Below are positions 25,111-34,727 of a stretch of DNA of 64,000 nucleotides, piece by piece. The DNA lies in the NCBI RefSeq assembly GCF_000304315.1, contig NC_018485.1, positions 1,892,501-1,956,500 on the forward strand, given 5' to 3'. Under the pieces are notes generated by a model. The model saw nothing but the letters and a program-made list of their open reading frames with translations, did no database searches and was not told the DNA's origin. Position numbers and translations under genes: made by a program. The stretch is from Methylocystis sp. SC2. Its GTDB lineage: Bacteria > Pseudomonadota > Alphaproteobacteria > Rhizobiales > Beijerinckiaceae. Within the stretch, counting starts at the first letter, position 1; each line of letters starts with the position of its first letter.

Positions 25111-27546
25111 ATGCTGAACCTCGCCGAATATCGCAAGAAGCCGCAAAGTCTCGCCGATTTCCTGCCATGGGCGGCGCTGGTTGCGCCCGGCGTCGTCCTG
25201 AACAAGGACGGCTCGTTCCAACGGACAGCGCGGTTTCGCGGGCCGGACTTAGACAGCGCGACGCCGGCCGAACTCGTCGGCGCGACGGCGCGCCTCAACA
25301 ATGCGCTGCGGCGCCTCGGATCCGGCTGGGCGATCTTCGTCGAGGCGCAGCGTAATCCAGCGCAGCATTATCCCGTAAGCCGCTTTCCCGATCCCGTCTC
25401 GGTGCTCGTCGACGAAGAGCGCAGGGCGCAGTTCGAAGAGGAAGGCGCCCATTTCGAGAGCGGCTATTTTCTGACCCTTGTCTATCTGCCGCCGGAAGAC
25501 GATGCGGCGGGGGCGGAGAGCTGGCTCTATGAAGGACGCGCGTCTGGCGACTCGCCACGCGCGATGCTCGCCGGCTTTATCGATCGGACCGATCGGCTGC
25601 TGCAGTTGATCGAAGGCTTCGCGCCGGAAGCCGACTGGCTCTCCGACGCCGAGACGCTGACCTATCTTCATTCCTGCGTCTCGACCAAACGCCACAATGT
25701 GCGCGTGCCCGAGACGCCGATGCATCTCGACGCCATTCTGGTCGACGAGCCGCTGACTGGCGGCCTGGAGCCGCGGCTTGGGAGCGCGCATCTGCGCACC
25801 CTCACCATCATGGGCTTCCCCTCTGCGACCTATCCGGGCGTTCTCGACGAACTCAATCGGCTCGCCTTTCCCTATCGCTGGTCGACGCGGGCGCTCACCC
25901 TCGACAAGGGCGATGCAACGAAAGTGCTCACCCGCATCCGCCGGCAATGGTTCGCCAAGCGCAAATCGATCTTCGCCATCCTCAAGGAGGTGATGACCAA
26001 CGAAGCCTCCGTGCTGGTCGACACCGACGCCCACAACAAGGCGCTCGACGCCGATGCGGCGCTGCAGGATTTGGGCTCCGATCTCATTGGCGAAGCCTAT
26101 GTGACGACGACGCTGACCGTCTGGGACGATGATCCGCGCCTCGCCGACGAAAAGCTGCGGCTCGCCGAGAAGGTCATTCAGGGCCGCGACTTCACTTGCA
26201 TGGTCGAGACGGTCAACGCCATCGAGGCCTGGCTTGGCTCGCTCCCCGGACATGTCTACGCCAATGTCCGTCAGCCGCCGGTTTCGACGCTGAATCTCGC
26301 CCATATGATTCCGCTCTCGGCGGTCTGGGCGGGACCGCTGCAGGATGCGCATCTCTCCGCGCCGCCGCTGTTCTTCGCGCGAACCGAAGGATCGACGCCG
26401 TTTCGCTTCTCGCTGCATGTCGGCGATGTCGGTCATACGCTGATTGTCGGTCCGACCGGCGCCGGCAAGAGCGTGCTGCTGGCCTTGATGGCGCTGCAGT
26501 TTCGCCGATACGAAAATTCTCAGGTTTTCATCTTCGATTTCGGGGGATCGGCGCGGGCCGCGACCCTCGCCATGGGCGGCGACTGGAACGATCTTGGCGG
26601 CTCGCTCAATGACGACGCCGTCGATCCGATCTTCCTGCAGCCGCTCGCGCGCATCGATGACGTCGCCGAGCGCGCCTGGGCTGCCGAATGGATCGCCGCG
26701 ATCCTCGCCCGCGAAAATGTCGGCGTCACGCCGGAGGTCAAAGAACATCTCTGGACGGCGCTCGGCTCCCTCGCGTCGGCGCCGGTTACTGAGCGCACGC
26801 TTACGGGCCTTTCCGTCCTGCTGCAATCGAACGCCCTCAAGCGCGCGCTAAAGCCTTTCTGCCTTGGCGGACCGCATGGACGGCTGCTCGACGCGGAGGC
26901 CGAAGTGCTTGGGGCCGAAAACATCCAGACTTTTGAAACCGAAGGGCTGATCGGCTCATCGGCCGCGCCCGCGGTTCTCACCTATCTCTTCCATCGCGTT
27001 GAGGGCCAACTGGATGGTTCCCCGAGCCTCATCATCATCGATGAAGGCTGGCTCGCGCTCGACGACAAGGGTTTTGCCGGCCAATTGCGCGAATGGCTGA
27101 AAACCTTGCGCAAGAAGAACGCCTCCGTCGTCTTCGCCACCCAGTCGCTCGCCGATATCGAAACGAGCCCGATTGCGCCCGCAATCGTCGAGAGCTGCCC
27201 GACGCGGCTCTTCCTGCCCAATGAACGCGCTTTCGAACCGCAGATCGCCGCCATCTATCGCCGCTTCGGCCTGAACGATCGCCAGATCGAGATCATCGCG
27301 CGGGCTATTCCTAAGCGCGACTATTACTGCCAGTCGCGACGCGGCAATCGCCTGTTCGAACTAGGACTCGGTCCCCTGGCCCTGGCGCTCTGCGCGGCGT
27401 CCTCGAAGACAGATCAAAAACTCATTTCCGGGCTCGTCGCCGAATATGGCCGTCGAGGCTTTGCGCGCGCCTGGCTCGTCAGTCGTGGCCTCGTCTGGGC
27501 CGCCGATCTTCTCTCCCAACAATACGAACTGGAGGCCGCGTCATGA
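25111..27546 (+). CDS. trbE: TrbE, type IV secretion ATPase (VirB4 family)
   Basis: The protein is 811 residues, full length for TrbE. It starts 'MLNLAEYRKKPQSLADFLPW'. Walker A is 'LIVGPTGAGKSVLLALM' and Walker B is 'SLIIIDEGWLAL', with 'VFATQSLADIETSP' after it. It is the large energising ATPase at the inner-membrane base of the channel. GAGGAGA precedes ATG 25111. Its stop overlaps the trbJ start by 4 bases (ATGA). Confidence 0.95.
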   Translation: MLNLAEYRKKPQSLADFLPWAALVAPGVVLNKDGSFQRTARFRGPDLDSATPAELVGATARLNNALRRLGSGWAIFVEAQRNPAQHYPVSRFPDPVSVLVDEERRAQFEEEGAHFESGYFLTLVYLPPEDDAAGAESWLYEGRASGDSPRAMLAGFIDRTDRLLQLIEGFAPEADWLSDAETLTYLHSCVSTKRHNVRVPETPMHLDAILVDEPLTGGLEPRLGSAHLRTLTIMGFPSATYPGVLDELNRLAFPYRWSTRALTLDKGDATKVLTRIRRQWFAKRKSIFAILKEVMTNEASVLVDTDAHNKALDADAALQDLGSDLIGEAYVTTTLTVWDDDPRLADEKLRLAEKVIQGRDFTCMVETVNAIEAWLGSLPGHVYANVRQPPVSTLNLAHMIPLSAVWAGPLQDAHLSAPPLFFARTEGSTPFRFSLHVGDVGHTLIVGPTGAGKSVLLALMALQFRRYENSQVFIFDFGGSARAATLAMGGDWNDLGGSLNDDAVDPIFLQPLARIDDVAERAWAAEWIAAILARENVGVTPEVKEHLWTALGSLASAPVTERTLTGLSVLLQSNALKRALKPFCLGGPHGRLLDAEAEVLGAENIQTFETEGLIGSSAAPAVLTYLFHRVEGQLDGSPSLIIIDEGWLALDDKGFAGQLREWLKTLRKKNASVVFATQSLADIETSPIAPAIVESCPTRLFLPNERAFEPQIAAIYRRFGLNDRQIEIIARAIPKRDYYCQSRRGNRLFELGLGPLALALCAASSKTDQKLISGLVAEYGRRGFARAWLVSRGLVWAADLLSQQYELEAAS

Positions 27547-28286
27547 ATCACAGTCGCTTCCCTATCTCCGCAAGCCGCCTCGCGCTCGCTCTGGCGCTGT
27601 CCCTCGCGCCGCTCGGGGCACCGCGCGCGCAGTTCATGGTGTTCGACCCGAGCAATTACGCCCAGAACGTGATGACGGCGGCGAATACGCTGCAGCAGAT
27701 CAACAATCAGATCACCAGCCTTCAGAACGAGGCGACGATGATCATCAATCAGGCGCGCAATCTCGCGAGTCTCCCTTACTCGTCGCTGCAGACTATCCAG
27801 CAATCGATCGCGCAGACGCAACAGCTCCTGCATCAGGCCCAGCGCATCGCCTATGACGTCCAGCAGATCGATCAGGCTTTCGCGACGCACTATGGCGCGG
27901 CGAATGTCTCGATGAGTTCGGCGTCGCTGATCGATGGCGCCCGACAGCGCTGGCAGAATTCTCTTGCGGGGTTCCAGGACGCGCTGCGCGTTCAGGCCGG
28001 GATCGTGCAGGGCATCGAGACCACCCGCTCGGAAGCAAGCACGCTGATCTCCTCCAGCCAATCGGCTGTCGGCGCCCTGCAGGCCTCGCAGGCCGGCAAT
28101 CAGCTGCTCGCTCTGCAAAGCAAGCAACTCGCCGATGTGACGGCGCTACTCGCCTCGCAGGGACGCGCCCAGTCGCTCGAACTCGCGCGTCAGGCCGAAG
28201 CGCAGGAACAGGCGCGCGAACAAATGCGCCGCTTCATCGCGCCTGGCCAGGGCTATCAGCCCGGCAATGTCGCCATGTTTCATTGA
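27543..28286 (+). CDS. trbJ: TrbJ, periplasmic mating-channel protein (VirB5-like)
   Basis: The protein is 247 residues. A signal peptide (to about 'APLGAPRAQF') precedes 'MVFDPSNYAQNVMTAANTLQ' and a long Gln-rich helical body, as in TrbJ. VirB5-type proteins sit at the pilus tip or help adhesion. The start overlaps the trbE stop (ATGA). Confidence 0.92.
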   Translation: MNHSRFPISASRLALALALSLAPLGAPRAQFMVFDPSNYAQNVMTAANTLQQINNQITSLQNEATMIINQARNLASLPYSSLQTIQQSIAQTQQLLHQAQRIAYDVQQIDQAFATHYGAANVSMSSASLIDGARQRWQNSLAGFQDALRVQAGIVQGIETTRSEASTLISSSQSAVGALQASQAGNQLLALQSKQLADVTALLASQGRAQSLELARQAEAQEQAREQMRRFIAPGQGYQPGNVAMFH

Positions 28287-28298
28287 GGGCGCGCCGCG

Positions 28299-28709
28299 AT
28301 GAAAATCGAAGATTGGATCGCTCCCGAGAATATCGGCTTTATCGCGCTCGGCGTCGTGATCGGCGCCATCGCTCTTGTCGGCGTCGAGGCGGCCTGCGAC
28401 GCCGACGTGGCGGCGAGAGCGCAATCGTCGTCGGTTTTGCCCACGGGCGCGCCGGTAGAAGCGCCTCGGATCGACGGAGAGCTGCTGCGCTGCGCGACGA
28501 TCCCGATCGAACAGGCCGATGATCCCAAATGCCGCGCGCTTTGGGCCGCGCAGCGACGAAAATTCTTCGCGCCGCCGGCCGAGCCCGCCGAAGACGAGCC
28601 GCTCGACATGTTCCTCTCGGCGCCGCGCACGCTCGAAAAGCCCGCGCCGACGACCGCGCCCAAAACGTCGCCGACGCCAAAGCCCTTACAAAAGCTCAAG
28701 AGCGAGTGA
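28299..28709 (+). CDS. TrbK-like putative entry-exclusion protein
   Basis: The protein is 136 residues. One N-terminal membrane segment ('NIGFIALGVVIGAIALVGVEAAC') is followed by 'ELLRCATIPIEQADDPKCRALW', the signature of the TrbK-alt family found between trbJ and trbL in these ICEs, and by a proline-rich tail. TrbK of RP4 blocks uptake of a second copy; the same function here is inferred from position and motif. It is longer than RP4 TrbK and lacks an obvious lipobox. Confidence 0.8.
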   Translation: MKIEDWIAPENIGFIALGVVIGAIALVGVEAACDADVAARAQSSSVLPTGAPVEAPRIDGELLRCATIPIEQADDPKCRALWAAQRRKFFAPPAEPAEDEPLDMFLSAPRTLEKPAPTTAPKTSPTPKPLQKLKSE

Positions 28710-28715
28710 CGTCAC

Positions 28716-29993
28716 ATGGGCGGGACCGGCATCATCGATCGCTTTCTTGAGGTCTTTACCTCCTATGTCGACTCCGGCTTCGGCCTCCTCGGCGGCGAAG
28801 TCGGCTTTCTGGCGTCGACGCTGGTCGTCATCGACATCGTTCTCGCCGCGCTCTTCTGGAGCCTCGCGCCGGACGAGGACATCATCGCCCGTCTCGTCAA
28901 GAAAACCCTCTTCGTCGGCGTCTTCGCTTATCTCATCGGCAACTGGAATCATCTCGCCCGCATCATCTTTGAGAGTTTCTCCGGCCTTGGCCTCAAAGCC
29001 GCGGGCAGCGGCCTCGCTGCGGCGGATTTTCTGCGTCCCGGCCGCGTCGCGCAGGTCGGCATCGACGCCGGCCGGCCGATCCTTGAAGCGATCTCCGGCT
29101 TGATGGGTTATGTTTCCTTCTTTGAAAACTTCATTCAGATCGCCGTTCTGCTCTTCGCCTGGCTGATCGTTCTTCTCAGCTTCTTCATCCTCGCCATCCA
29201 GCTCTTCGTCACGCTGATCGAGTTCAAGCTGACGACGCTGGCCGGCTTCGTTCTCATCCCCTTTGGTCTCTTCGGCAAGACGGCCTTCCTTGCCGAACGC
29301 GTCCTCGGCAATGTCGTCTCCTCCGGCGTCAAAGTGCTGGTGCTCGCCGTCATCATCGGCATCGGCTCGACTCTGTTTGCGCAGTTCACGCAAGGGGCCG
29401 GCGGCGCGCAGCCGACGATCGACGACGCCATGACATTGGTGCTCGCGGCGCTGACGCTTCTCGGTCTCGGCGTCTTCGGTCCCGGGGTCGCGAACGGCAT
29501 CGTCTCAGGCGGACCGCAGCTTGGCGCCGGCGCCGTCGTCGGAACTAGTCTCATTGTCGCTGGCGGCGCGGCCGCCGGCTATGGCGCGGCGCGATACGCC
29601 GGCGTCGCCATCGCTTCGCTTGGCGGTAACCGCGACACCGCTGCCGCGACGATGATCCCGCCGGGGAGCGGACCGGGATCGCCGAGCGCGCCGCCTTCAA
29701 TGGGCGCCCCGCCGCCTTCGGGACCAAATGGCGGGCCGGGAGGAGGAACGGGCGCGGCGCGCGGGCAGTCCGCCGCTTCGACGATCGGCGTAGCGTCAGT
29801 TGCGAGCGGCGGCGCCGATGCTTCGATGACGCCAAACGCCGCTGCGTCTCCTTCCAGCGGCGAGCCGGCTTGGGCGAAACGCTTGAAGCGCGCGCAAACC
29901 GTCAGCCACGGCCTCTCTCTCGCCGCTCATTCCGTCCGCGCCGGCGACGCCCATGGCGCCGGCGCGTCCATCAACCTCTCCGAGGCGCGCTGA
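28716..29993 (+). CDS. trbL: TrbL, polytopic inner-membrane channel protein (VirB6 family)
   Basis: The protein is 425 residues. It starts 'MGGTGIIDRFLEVFTSYVDS', then has about six membrane segments through residue ~290. The Gly/Pro/Ala-rich C-terminal ~130 residues are variable, as usual for TrbL. It forms part of the inner-membrane pore. The stop overlaps the trbF start (TGATG). Confidence 0.93.
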   Translation: MGGTGIIDRFLEVFTSYVDSGFGLLGGEVGFLASTLVVIDIVLAALFWSLAPDEDIIARLVKKTLFVGVFAYLIGNWNHLARIIFESFSGLGLKAAGSGLAAADFLRPGRVAQVGIDAGRPILEAISGLMGYVSFFENFIQIAVLLFAWLIVLLSFFILAIQLFVTLIEFKLTTLAGFVLIPFGLFGKTAFLAERVLGNVVSSGVKVLVLAVIIGIGSTLFAQFTQGAGGAQPTIDDAMTLVLAALTLLGLGVFGPGVANGIVSGGPQLGAGAVVGTSLIVAGGAAAGYGAARYAGVAIASLGGNRDTAAATMIPPGSGPGSPSAPPSMGAPPPSGPNGGPGGGTGAARGQSAASTIGVASVASGGADASMTPNAAASPSSGEPAWAKRLKRAQTVSHGLSLAAHSVRAGDAHGAGASINLSEAR

Positions 29994-30676
29994 TGTTCAA
30001 ACGCTCTTCTATTCGCTACGGGCGAACGCCCGAACCCGAAACGCCTTACCAAAAAGCCGCGCAAGTCTGGGACGAACGCATCGGCTCAGCGCGCGTGCAG
30101 GCGAAGAACTGGCGGCTGATCGCGCTCTGTAATCTCTTTCTCGCCGGCGGCCTCGCTGCCGCGCTCGTCTGGCAGGGCGCGCGAGGATCGATCGTTCCCT
30201 GGGTCGTGCAGGTCGACAAGATCGGCGAAGCGCAGGCGATCGCGCCGGCAATCGCCGACTACAAGCCGACCGATCCGCAGATCGCCTGGCATCTCGCGCG
30301 CTTCGTCGAGAATGTCCGCGCGATTCCTGCCGATCCCATCATCGTCCGCCAGAACTGGCTAAAGGCCTATGATTTTGTCACCGACAAGGGCGCGGCGGCC
30401 TTAAATAACTATGCCCGCGCCAACGACCCTTTCGCCAAGATCGGCCAGATTCAAATCGGCATCGAGGTCGCCAGCGTCATTCGCGCCTCCGACGATTCCT
30501 TTCGCGTCGCCTGGACCGAACGCCGTTACGAGAACGCCAGTCTCGCATCGACCGATCGCTGGACCGCCATCCTCACCATCGTCGTTCAACCGCCGCGTGA
30601 CGCCGAGCGCCTGCGCAAGAATCCGCTCGGCGTTTTCATCCACGCCGTCAACTGGTCGAAGGAACTCGGACAATGA
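29993..30676 (+). CDS. trbF: TrbF, inner-membrane scaffold protein (VirB8 family)
   Basis: The protein is 227 residues. It has 'PETPYQKAAQVWDERIG', one membrane segment near residues 40-60, and a periplasmic VirB8 domain ('WLKAYDFVTDKGAAALNNYA', 'FRVAWTER'). The open frame continues upstream into trbL, but ATG 29993 overlapping the trbL stop is the conserved start. ATGA overlap links it to trbG. Confidence 0.93.
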   Translation: MFKRSSIRYGRTPEPETPYQKAAQVWDERIGSARVQAKNWRLIALCNLFLAGGLAAALVWQGARGSIVPWVVQVDKIGEAQAIAPAIADYKPTDPQIAWHLARFVENVRAIPADPIIVRQNWLKAYDFVTDKGAAALNNYARANDPFAKIGQIQIGIEVASVIRASDDSFRVAWTERRYENASLASTDRWTAILTIVVQPPRDAERLRKNPLGVFIHAVNWSKELGQ

Positions 30677-31668
30677 CGCTGCATTCGCTTCGCGCTTCGA
30701 TCATTATGCTTCTCGGTTCCACAGCGCTGACCGGTTGCTCCACCTTCAAGCCGCCTGAGATCGAATACGACGATATCCCGTCTCCAGCCACGCTGCAGAG
30801 CGATCCGCCAGGCCCCGTCAAAATCGTCGAAGTCCCCAAACTCCTGCCGCTGCCCGGCCAGCTTAAATCCCTCGCGCGGGGCGGGGGCGAGCCTCCCGAG
30901 CCGAGCGATCCAAAAATACGAGTCGAACAGGCGAACGCCGCCGCGCGGATACAACCGCGTCGCGCCGGCTATATCAATGCCGTCCAAATCTATCCGTTTT
31001 CCGACGGCGCGCTCTATCAGGTCTACGCCTCTCCCGGCGAGATCACCGACATCGCCCTGCAGGACGGCGAGCAGCTCGTCGGCTCCGGTCCCGTCGCCGC
31101 CGGCGACACGGTGCGCTGGATTATCGGCGATACGGAAAGCGGCGCGGGGAATGCGCGAAAAACCCATATCATGGTCAAGCCGACGCGCGCCGATCTGATG
31201 ACCAATCTCGTCATCAATACCGACCGGCGCACCTATCATCTCGAACTGCGCTCGACCGAGAAAACCTATATGGCCTCCGTATCCTGGCAGTATCCGCAGG
31301 ACGAGCTCATTGCGCTGCGCCGCCAGAATGTAGCCGCCGAGGCTGCCGCGCCAATCGATGTCGGTCTCGATCTCTCAAGACTCAATTTTCGTTACACCAT
31401 CGAGGGCGACGCCGCGCCCTGGCGGCCGCTGCGCGCCTTCGACGACGGCCGCAAGGTCTATGTCGAGTTTCCGCGCGGGATCTCCCAGGGCGAGATGCCG
31501 CCGCTCTTTATCATTGGCGCCGCCGGCGACAGCCAGCTCGTCAATTACCGCGTGCGCGGCAATCACATGATTGTCGACCGGCTCTTCGCCGCCGCGGAAC
31601 TGCGCTTTGGCGCCGACTCGCAGCAAGTCGTTCGTATCGTGCGCAGCGACGGGAGGCCGGCAATATGA
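30673..31668 (+). CDS. trbG: TrbG, outer-membrane core lipoprotein-like subunit (VirB9 family)
   Basis: The protein is 331 residues. The N-terminus has a signal peptide with a lipobox-like LTGC, so lipid anchoring is possible. The C-terminal VirB9 domain shows 'MVKPTRADLMTNLVINTDRR', 'YHLELRST' and 'VEFPRGI'. It joins TrbI in the outer-membrane core complex. It overlaps trbF and trbI by 4 bases each. Confidence 0.93.
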   Translation: MTLHSLRASIIMLLGSTALTGCSTFKPPEIEYDDIPSPATLQSDPPGPVKIVEVPKLLPLPGQLKSLARGGGEPPEPSDPKIRVEQANAAARIQPRRAGYINAVQIYPFSDGALYQVYASPGEITDIALQDGEQLVGSGPVAAGDTVRWIIGDTESGAGNARKTHIMVKPTRADLMTNLVINTDRRTYHLELRSTEKTYMASVSWQYPQDELIALRRQNVAAEAAAPIDVGLDLSRLNFRYTIEGDAAPWRPLRAFDDGRKVYVEFPRGISQGEMPPLFIIGAAGDSQLVNYRVRGNHMIVDRLFAAAELRFGADSQQVVRIVRSDGRPAI

Positions 31669-32882
31669 GCGCGCCGGAGCACGAGAAGAGGCTCGCCGAG
31701 GAACTGCGGCTTCGTCCCGAACGCCCGCCGGTGACGCGGCTCTCGCGGCGCGTGCTGATCGCGCTTTCCGGCGTCTCCGCCGCCGCCATTCTGGGACTGA
31801 CCGTCTTCGCTTTGCAGCAGCGCGGGCGCTCCGGCCCCGCGCCCGAACTCTACAATACAGAAGCGAAGACGACCGCCGATGGCCTCGCGGCGCTGCCGCC
31901 GGACTATACGGGCCTTCCCAAAAATGTTCCGAAACTCGGCCCGCCGCTCCCCGGCGATCTCGGCCGGCCGATCCTCGCCGCGCAGGGCCAATTGCCGCAA
32001 ACAACCGTCGATCCGGAACAGCAGCGCCTCGGCCAGGAGCGCGAAGCGGCGCGCATCGCGAAACTCTTCGCATCGACGAATGCGCATGAGCGTCCGGCGG
32101 CCGCCCCGATAACGCCAGCTTCCCCAGCATCGGCAAACGCCTCTACATCGCCGGGCGTCGAATTCGGCGAGGCGCCGCCGATTGATCCTGGCGCCATTCA
32201 AAATATGCAGGATCGCAAACTCGCCTTCATCAGCGCGCCCGCCCATCGCCACACGGTGAGTTCCGATCGTCTGGCGCAGCCCGCTTCTCGTTACGTCTTG
32301 CAGGCCGGCGCCGTCATTCCGGCGGCGCTCGTCACCGGCATCCGTTCCGATCTTCCCGGTCAGATCACCGCTCAGGTTACCGAGAACATCTATGACAGTC
32401 CGACCGGGCGCTTTCTGCTTATTCCGCAGGGCGCGAAGCTGATCGGTGTCTACGACTCCCAGATCGCTTTCGGCCAGTCGCGCGTGTTGCTGGTTTGGAA
32501 TCGGCTCGTCCGTCCCGACGGCCAATCCATCGCGCTGGAGCGCCAACCCGGCGCCGACGCCGCGGGTTATTCGGGGCTGGAAGACGAGGTCGATCATCAT
32601 TGGCTACGGCTGGCGGGAGCCGCCGCTCTCTCGACCATTCTCGGCGTCGGCACACAGCTCGGAACCGCAGGCGAGGAAAGCGCGCTGATCCAGGCGCTGC
32701 GCCGCGGCGGCGCGCAAAGCCTCAATCAGACCGGCCAACAGATTGTCGGCCGCAATCTCAACATTCAGCCAACGCTGACCATCAGGCCCGGCTTCCCGGT
32801 GCGCGTTATCGTCACGCGCGACCTGGTGCTTGCGCCCTATGGCGCCCCGTCGGCGATCCAGACGACCGGGCTTGATCCATGA
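31665..32882 (+). CDS. trbI: TrbI, periplasm-spanning core protein (VirB10 family)
   Basis: The protein is 405 residues. It has a cytoplasmic tail, one membrane segment (~residues 28-47), a proline-rich stalk and the TrbI/VirB10 domain ('YVLQAGAVIPAALVTGIRSD', 'LPGQITAQV', 'PGFPVRVIVTRDL'). It spans both membranes in the core complex. It overlaps the DUF2274 gene by 4 bases. Confidence 0.94.
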   Translation: MSAPEHEKRLAEELRLRPERPPVTRLSRRVLIALSGVSAAAILGLTVFALQQRGRSGPAPELYNTEAKTTADGLAALPPDYTGLPKNVPKLGPPLPGDLGRPILAAQGQLPQTTVDPEQQRLGQEREAARIAKLFASTNAHERPAAAPITPASPASANASTSPGVEFGEAPPIDPGAIQNMQDRKLAFISAPAHRHTVSSDRLAQPASRYVLQAGAVIPAALVTGIRSDLPGQITAQVTENIYDSPTGRFLLIPQGAKLIGVYDSQIAFGQSRVLLVWNRLVRPDGQSIALERQPGADAAGYSGLEDEVDHHWLRLAGAAALSTILGVGTQLGTAGEESALIQALRRGGAQSLNQTGQQIVGRNLNIQPTLTIRPGFPVRVIVTRDLVLAPYGAPSAIQTTGLDP

Positions 32883-33163
32883 CGAAACTAAAGCTTTCCG
32901 GCGTCCAGGAAGAGAAGCCCGTCAAACTCTCCGTCACCTTGCCAGCCGGCCTGCATCTGGACCTCATCGCCTATGCGCAAATCCTCGCGCATGAGTCAGG
33001 GCAAAAGGTCGAACCGGCCCAACTCATCGCGCCCATGCTGGAGCGATTTATCGCCAGCGATCGAGGGTTCCGCAAGGCGCGTGGGGTGGATCGCAATGCA
33101 AACCCGAAACCTTCTACAACTTCGGTGAAGAGCAATCTTGCAACATTGAGCGCGCAAGACTGA
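32879..33163 (+). CDS. DUF2274 family protein
   Basis: The protein is 94 residues. The pattern 'KPVKLSVTLPAGLHLDLIAYAQ' followed by 'PAQLIAPMLERFIASDRGF' is the full DUF2274 family. It resembles a ribbon-helix-helix regulator and regularly closes the trb operon in ICEs; its function is not established. Its 3' end overlaps the convergent LysR gene by 50 bases. Confidence 0.9.
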   Translation: MTKLKLSGVQEEKPVKLSVTLPAGLHLDLIAYAQILAHESGQKVEPAQLIAPMLERFIASDRGFRKARGVDRNANPKPSTTSVKSNLATLSAQD

Positions 33164-34097
33164 GAAAGCGCCGCAACGCCGGATTGTCGTTGCCCGGCAG
33201 CCAGACGGCGCAAAAGGCGAGATGGCTGTCGTCGCGCCGGAGCTGTCGAAAAGCGACGCCGGGATAGCAAATCCAAACATTTGAATCGCTCACAAGGCCG
33301 AGGCCAAATCCCAGCACAACAAGTTTCATCACGGCGTCTTGTGAAATGTCATGGGTTTCGAGCGACATTCGGTCGCCGAACCCCGCAATGCGATCGGCTG
33401 CAACTCTGTCGAGCCCCGCGTCAATCGCCTCGCGGCCCAGAATAAAATGCTCGTCCTTCAGCAAATCCCAATCGACGATGTCACAACCGGCGAGCGGATG
33501 TTGGTCAGGCAAGGCGACGCAGACGCCGGCATTCCAATATCTTTCGATATCGCAGCCAGGCGCTGGCGTTCCATCGACCAGAAAAGCGACGTCGAGACGA
33601 CGCTCCATAATTCGCGCGATCTGATCCGGAGCCGGACCTTCGTAGAATTCCATTGCGACGGCGGGATGCGCCGCCCGATAATTGTACAGCAGCGCGCTCA
33701 GGCAACCATTGATAGTGGAAGGGAGAACTCCGATGCGGATCATGCCCTCCGCGCCGCGTCCTGCCGCCAAAGCGTTCGCCACCGCATGATCGATTTCGGC
33801 GAACGCGGCCCGCGTCCGATCGAAGAAATGTTTGCCAGCGACCGTCAGTCGGACGCCGCTTAATTGTCGTTCGAACAGAGATACGCCCAGCTCATTTTCG
33901 AGCGCCTGAACGCGGCGGCTAACGGCGGATTGACGCACCCCAAGCGCCCGGGCGGCGTGACTGACGCTTGCATGGTCGGCGACGAGAAGCGCCTGCGAAA
34001 TCGAGACGAAATCAATCGCTTTGTTCTTTCGTGTCGATCGTCCCGATGTTTCACTCGGTTGGCGGATCCGCCGTGGGGGATTCGAATGTCGAGCCAT
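33114..34097 (-). CDS. LysR-family transcriptional regulator
   Basis: The protein is 327 residues. The N-terminal HTH is 'ASVSHAARALGVRQSAVSRR' with 'ALENELGVSLFERQ'; a substrate-binding domain follows ('RIGVLPSTINGCLSALLY', 'LDVAFLVDGTPAPGCDIERY'). About 35 extra basic residues precede the HTH, so the true start may be internal. A LysR gene convergent to the trb/DUF2274 end is a constant of this ICE family and marks the end of the transfer module. Effector unknown. Confidence 0.9.
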   Translation of the reverse strand: MARHSNPPRRIRQPSETSGRSTRKNKAIDFVSISQALLVADHASVSHAARALGVRQSAVSRRVQALENELGVSLFERQLSGVRLTVAGKHFFDRTRAAFAEIDHAVANALAAGRGAEGMIRIGVLPSTINGCLSALLYNYRAAHPAVAMEFYEGPAPDQIARIMERRLDVAFLVDGTPAPGCDIERYWNAGVCVALPDQHPLAGCDIVDWDLLKDEHFILGREAIDAGLDRVAADRIAGFGDRMSLETHDISQDAVMKLVVLGFGLGLVSDSNVWICYPGVAFRQLRRDDSHLAFCAVWLPGNDNPALRRFLSLARSMLQDCSSPKL

Positions 34098-34106
34098 GGC
34101 GTGGCG

Positions 34107-34727
34107 TCAATATTTGTAAATGAGGCTGGCGGACACGGACCTTGGCTCGTCGCAGAACATCGAACCGTCGGACGTCCAATTGGGACGATTGGTCAGATTG
34201 GTCGCATTGATTTCGAGCTTGAGATTGTCGGTGAAATTATAGGCAAGCGAGTCGCCGAGCATTTGCTGGGGGAGGAGGGTGAACCCGTAAGTGTTGGGCA
34301 GCGTCGCCTCGGTGCGGCTGGCGTAGAAGTAGCTTACGCCCAGTTCGAGCCCTTTCAGCTCGCCCGAGACGAAGGCGTAGTGAGCATTGAAGTTATAGAC
34401 CCGGCGCGGCGCGCTGAGGAGATCGCCGCCCTTCTGCGAAGGGGTGTTCGAATCCTTCGACACGAGCGCATGCAGGAAAGTGGCAAAGATTGGGCAGGAT
34501 TTCCCAGCCGACATTGACCTCGATCCCGTGGCTGTGCTGCCGGCCGGTGACGACGGAATAAAAGGCTGTTCGTAGTCGAAAAACAGCTGCGTGGTTTTCG
34601 CGTAGAAGCCGTTCAAGTTCCAGTAGACGCTCGACCGGGCCAAGATGAAGAGCATCATCCAGAGCCATAAGCCGTCGGCGCGATGCAGATCGAAATTAAT
34701 GCGATAGAAGGAGGCCGAAAGCTTCAC
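34107..34727 (-). pseudogene. Decayed TonB-dependent receptor, barrel end
   Basis: The C-terminus reads 'LGVSYFYASRTEATLPN', 'AYNFTDNLKLEINATNLTNR' and ends 'SVSASLIYKY', the closing strands of a TonB-dependent siderophore receptor. Upstream, barrel-like sequence continues but switches frame: 'TGRQHSHGIEVNVGWEILPN' is in another frame near 34500-34560. At least two frameshifts are needed to join it, and no plug domain is present. It is a receptor remnant that abuts a second remnant at 34724. Confidence 0.75.

Noticed and set aside
25249-26826. A 525-codon minus-strand frame
   Set aside because: Antisense to trbE; composition is Arg/Glu-rich without motifs.
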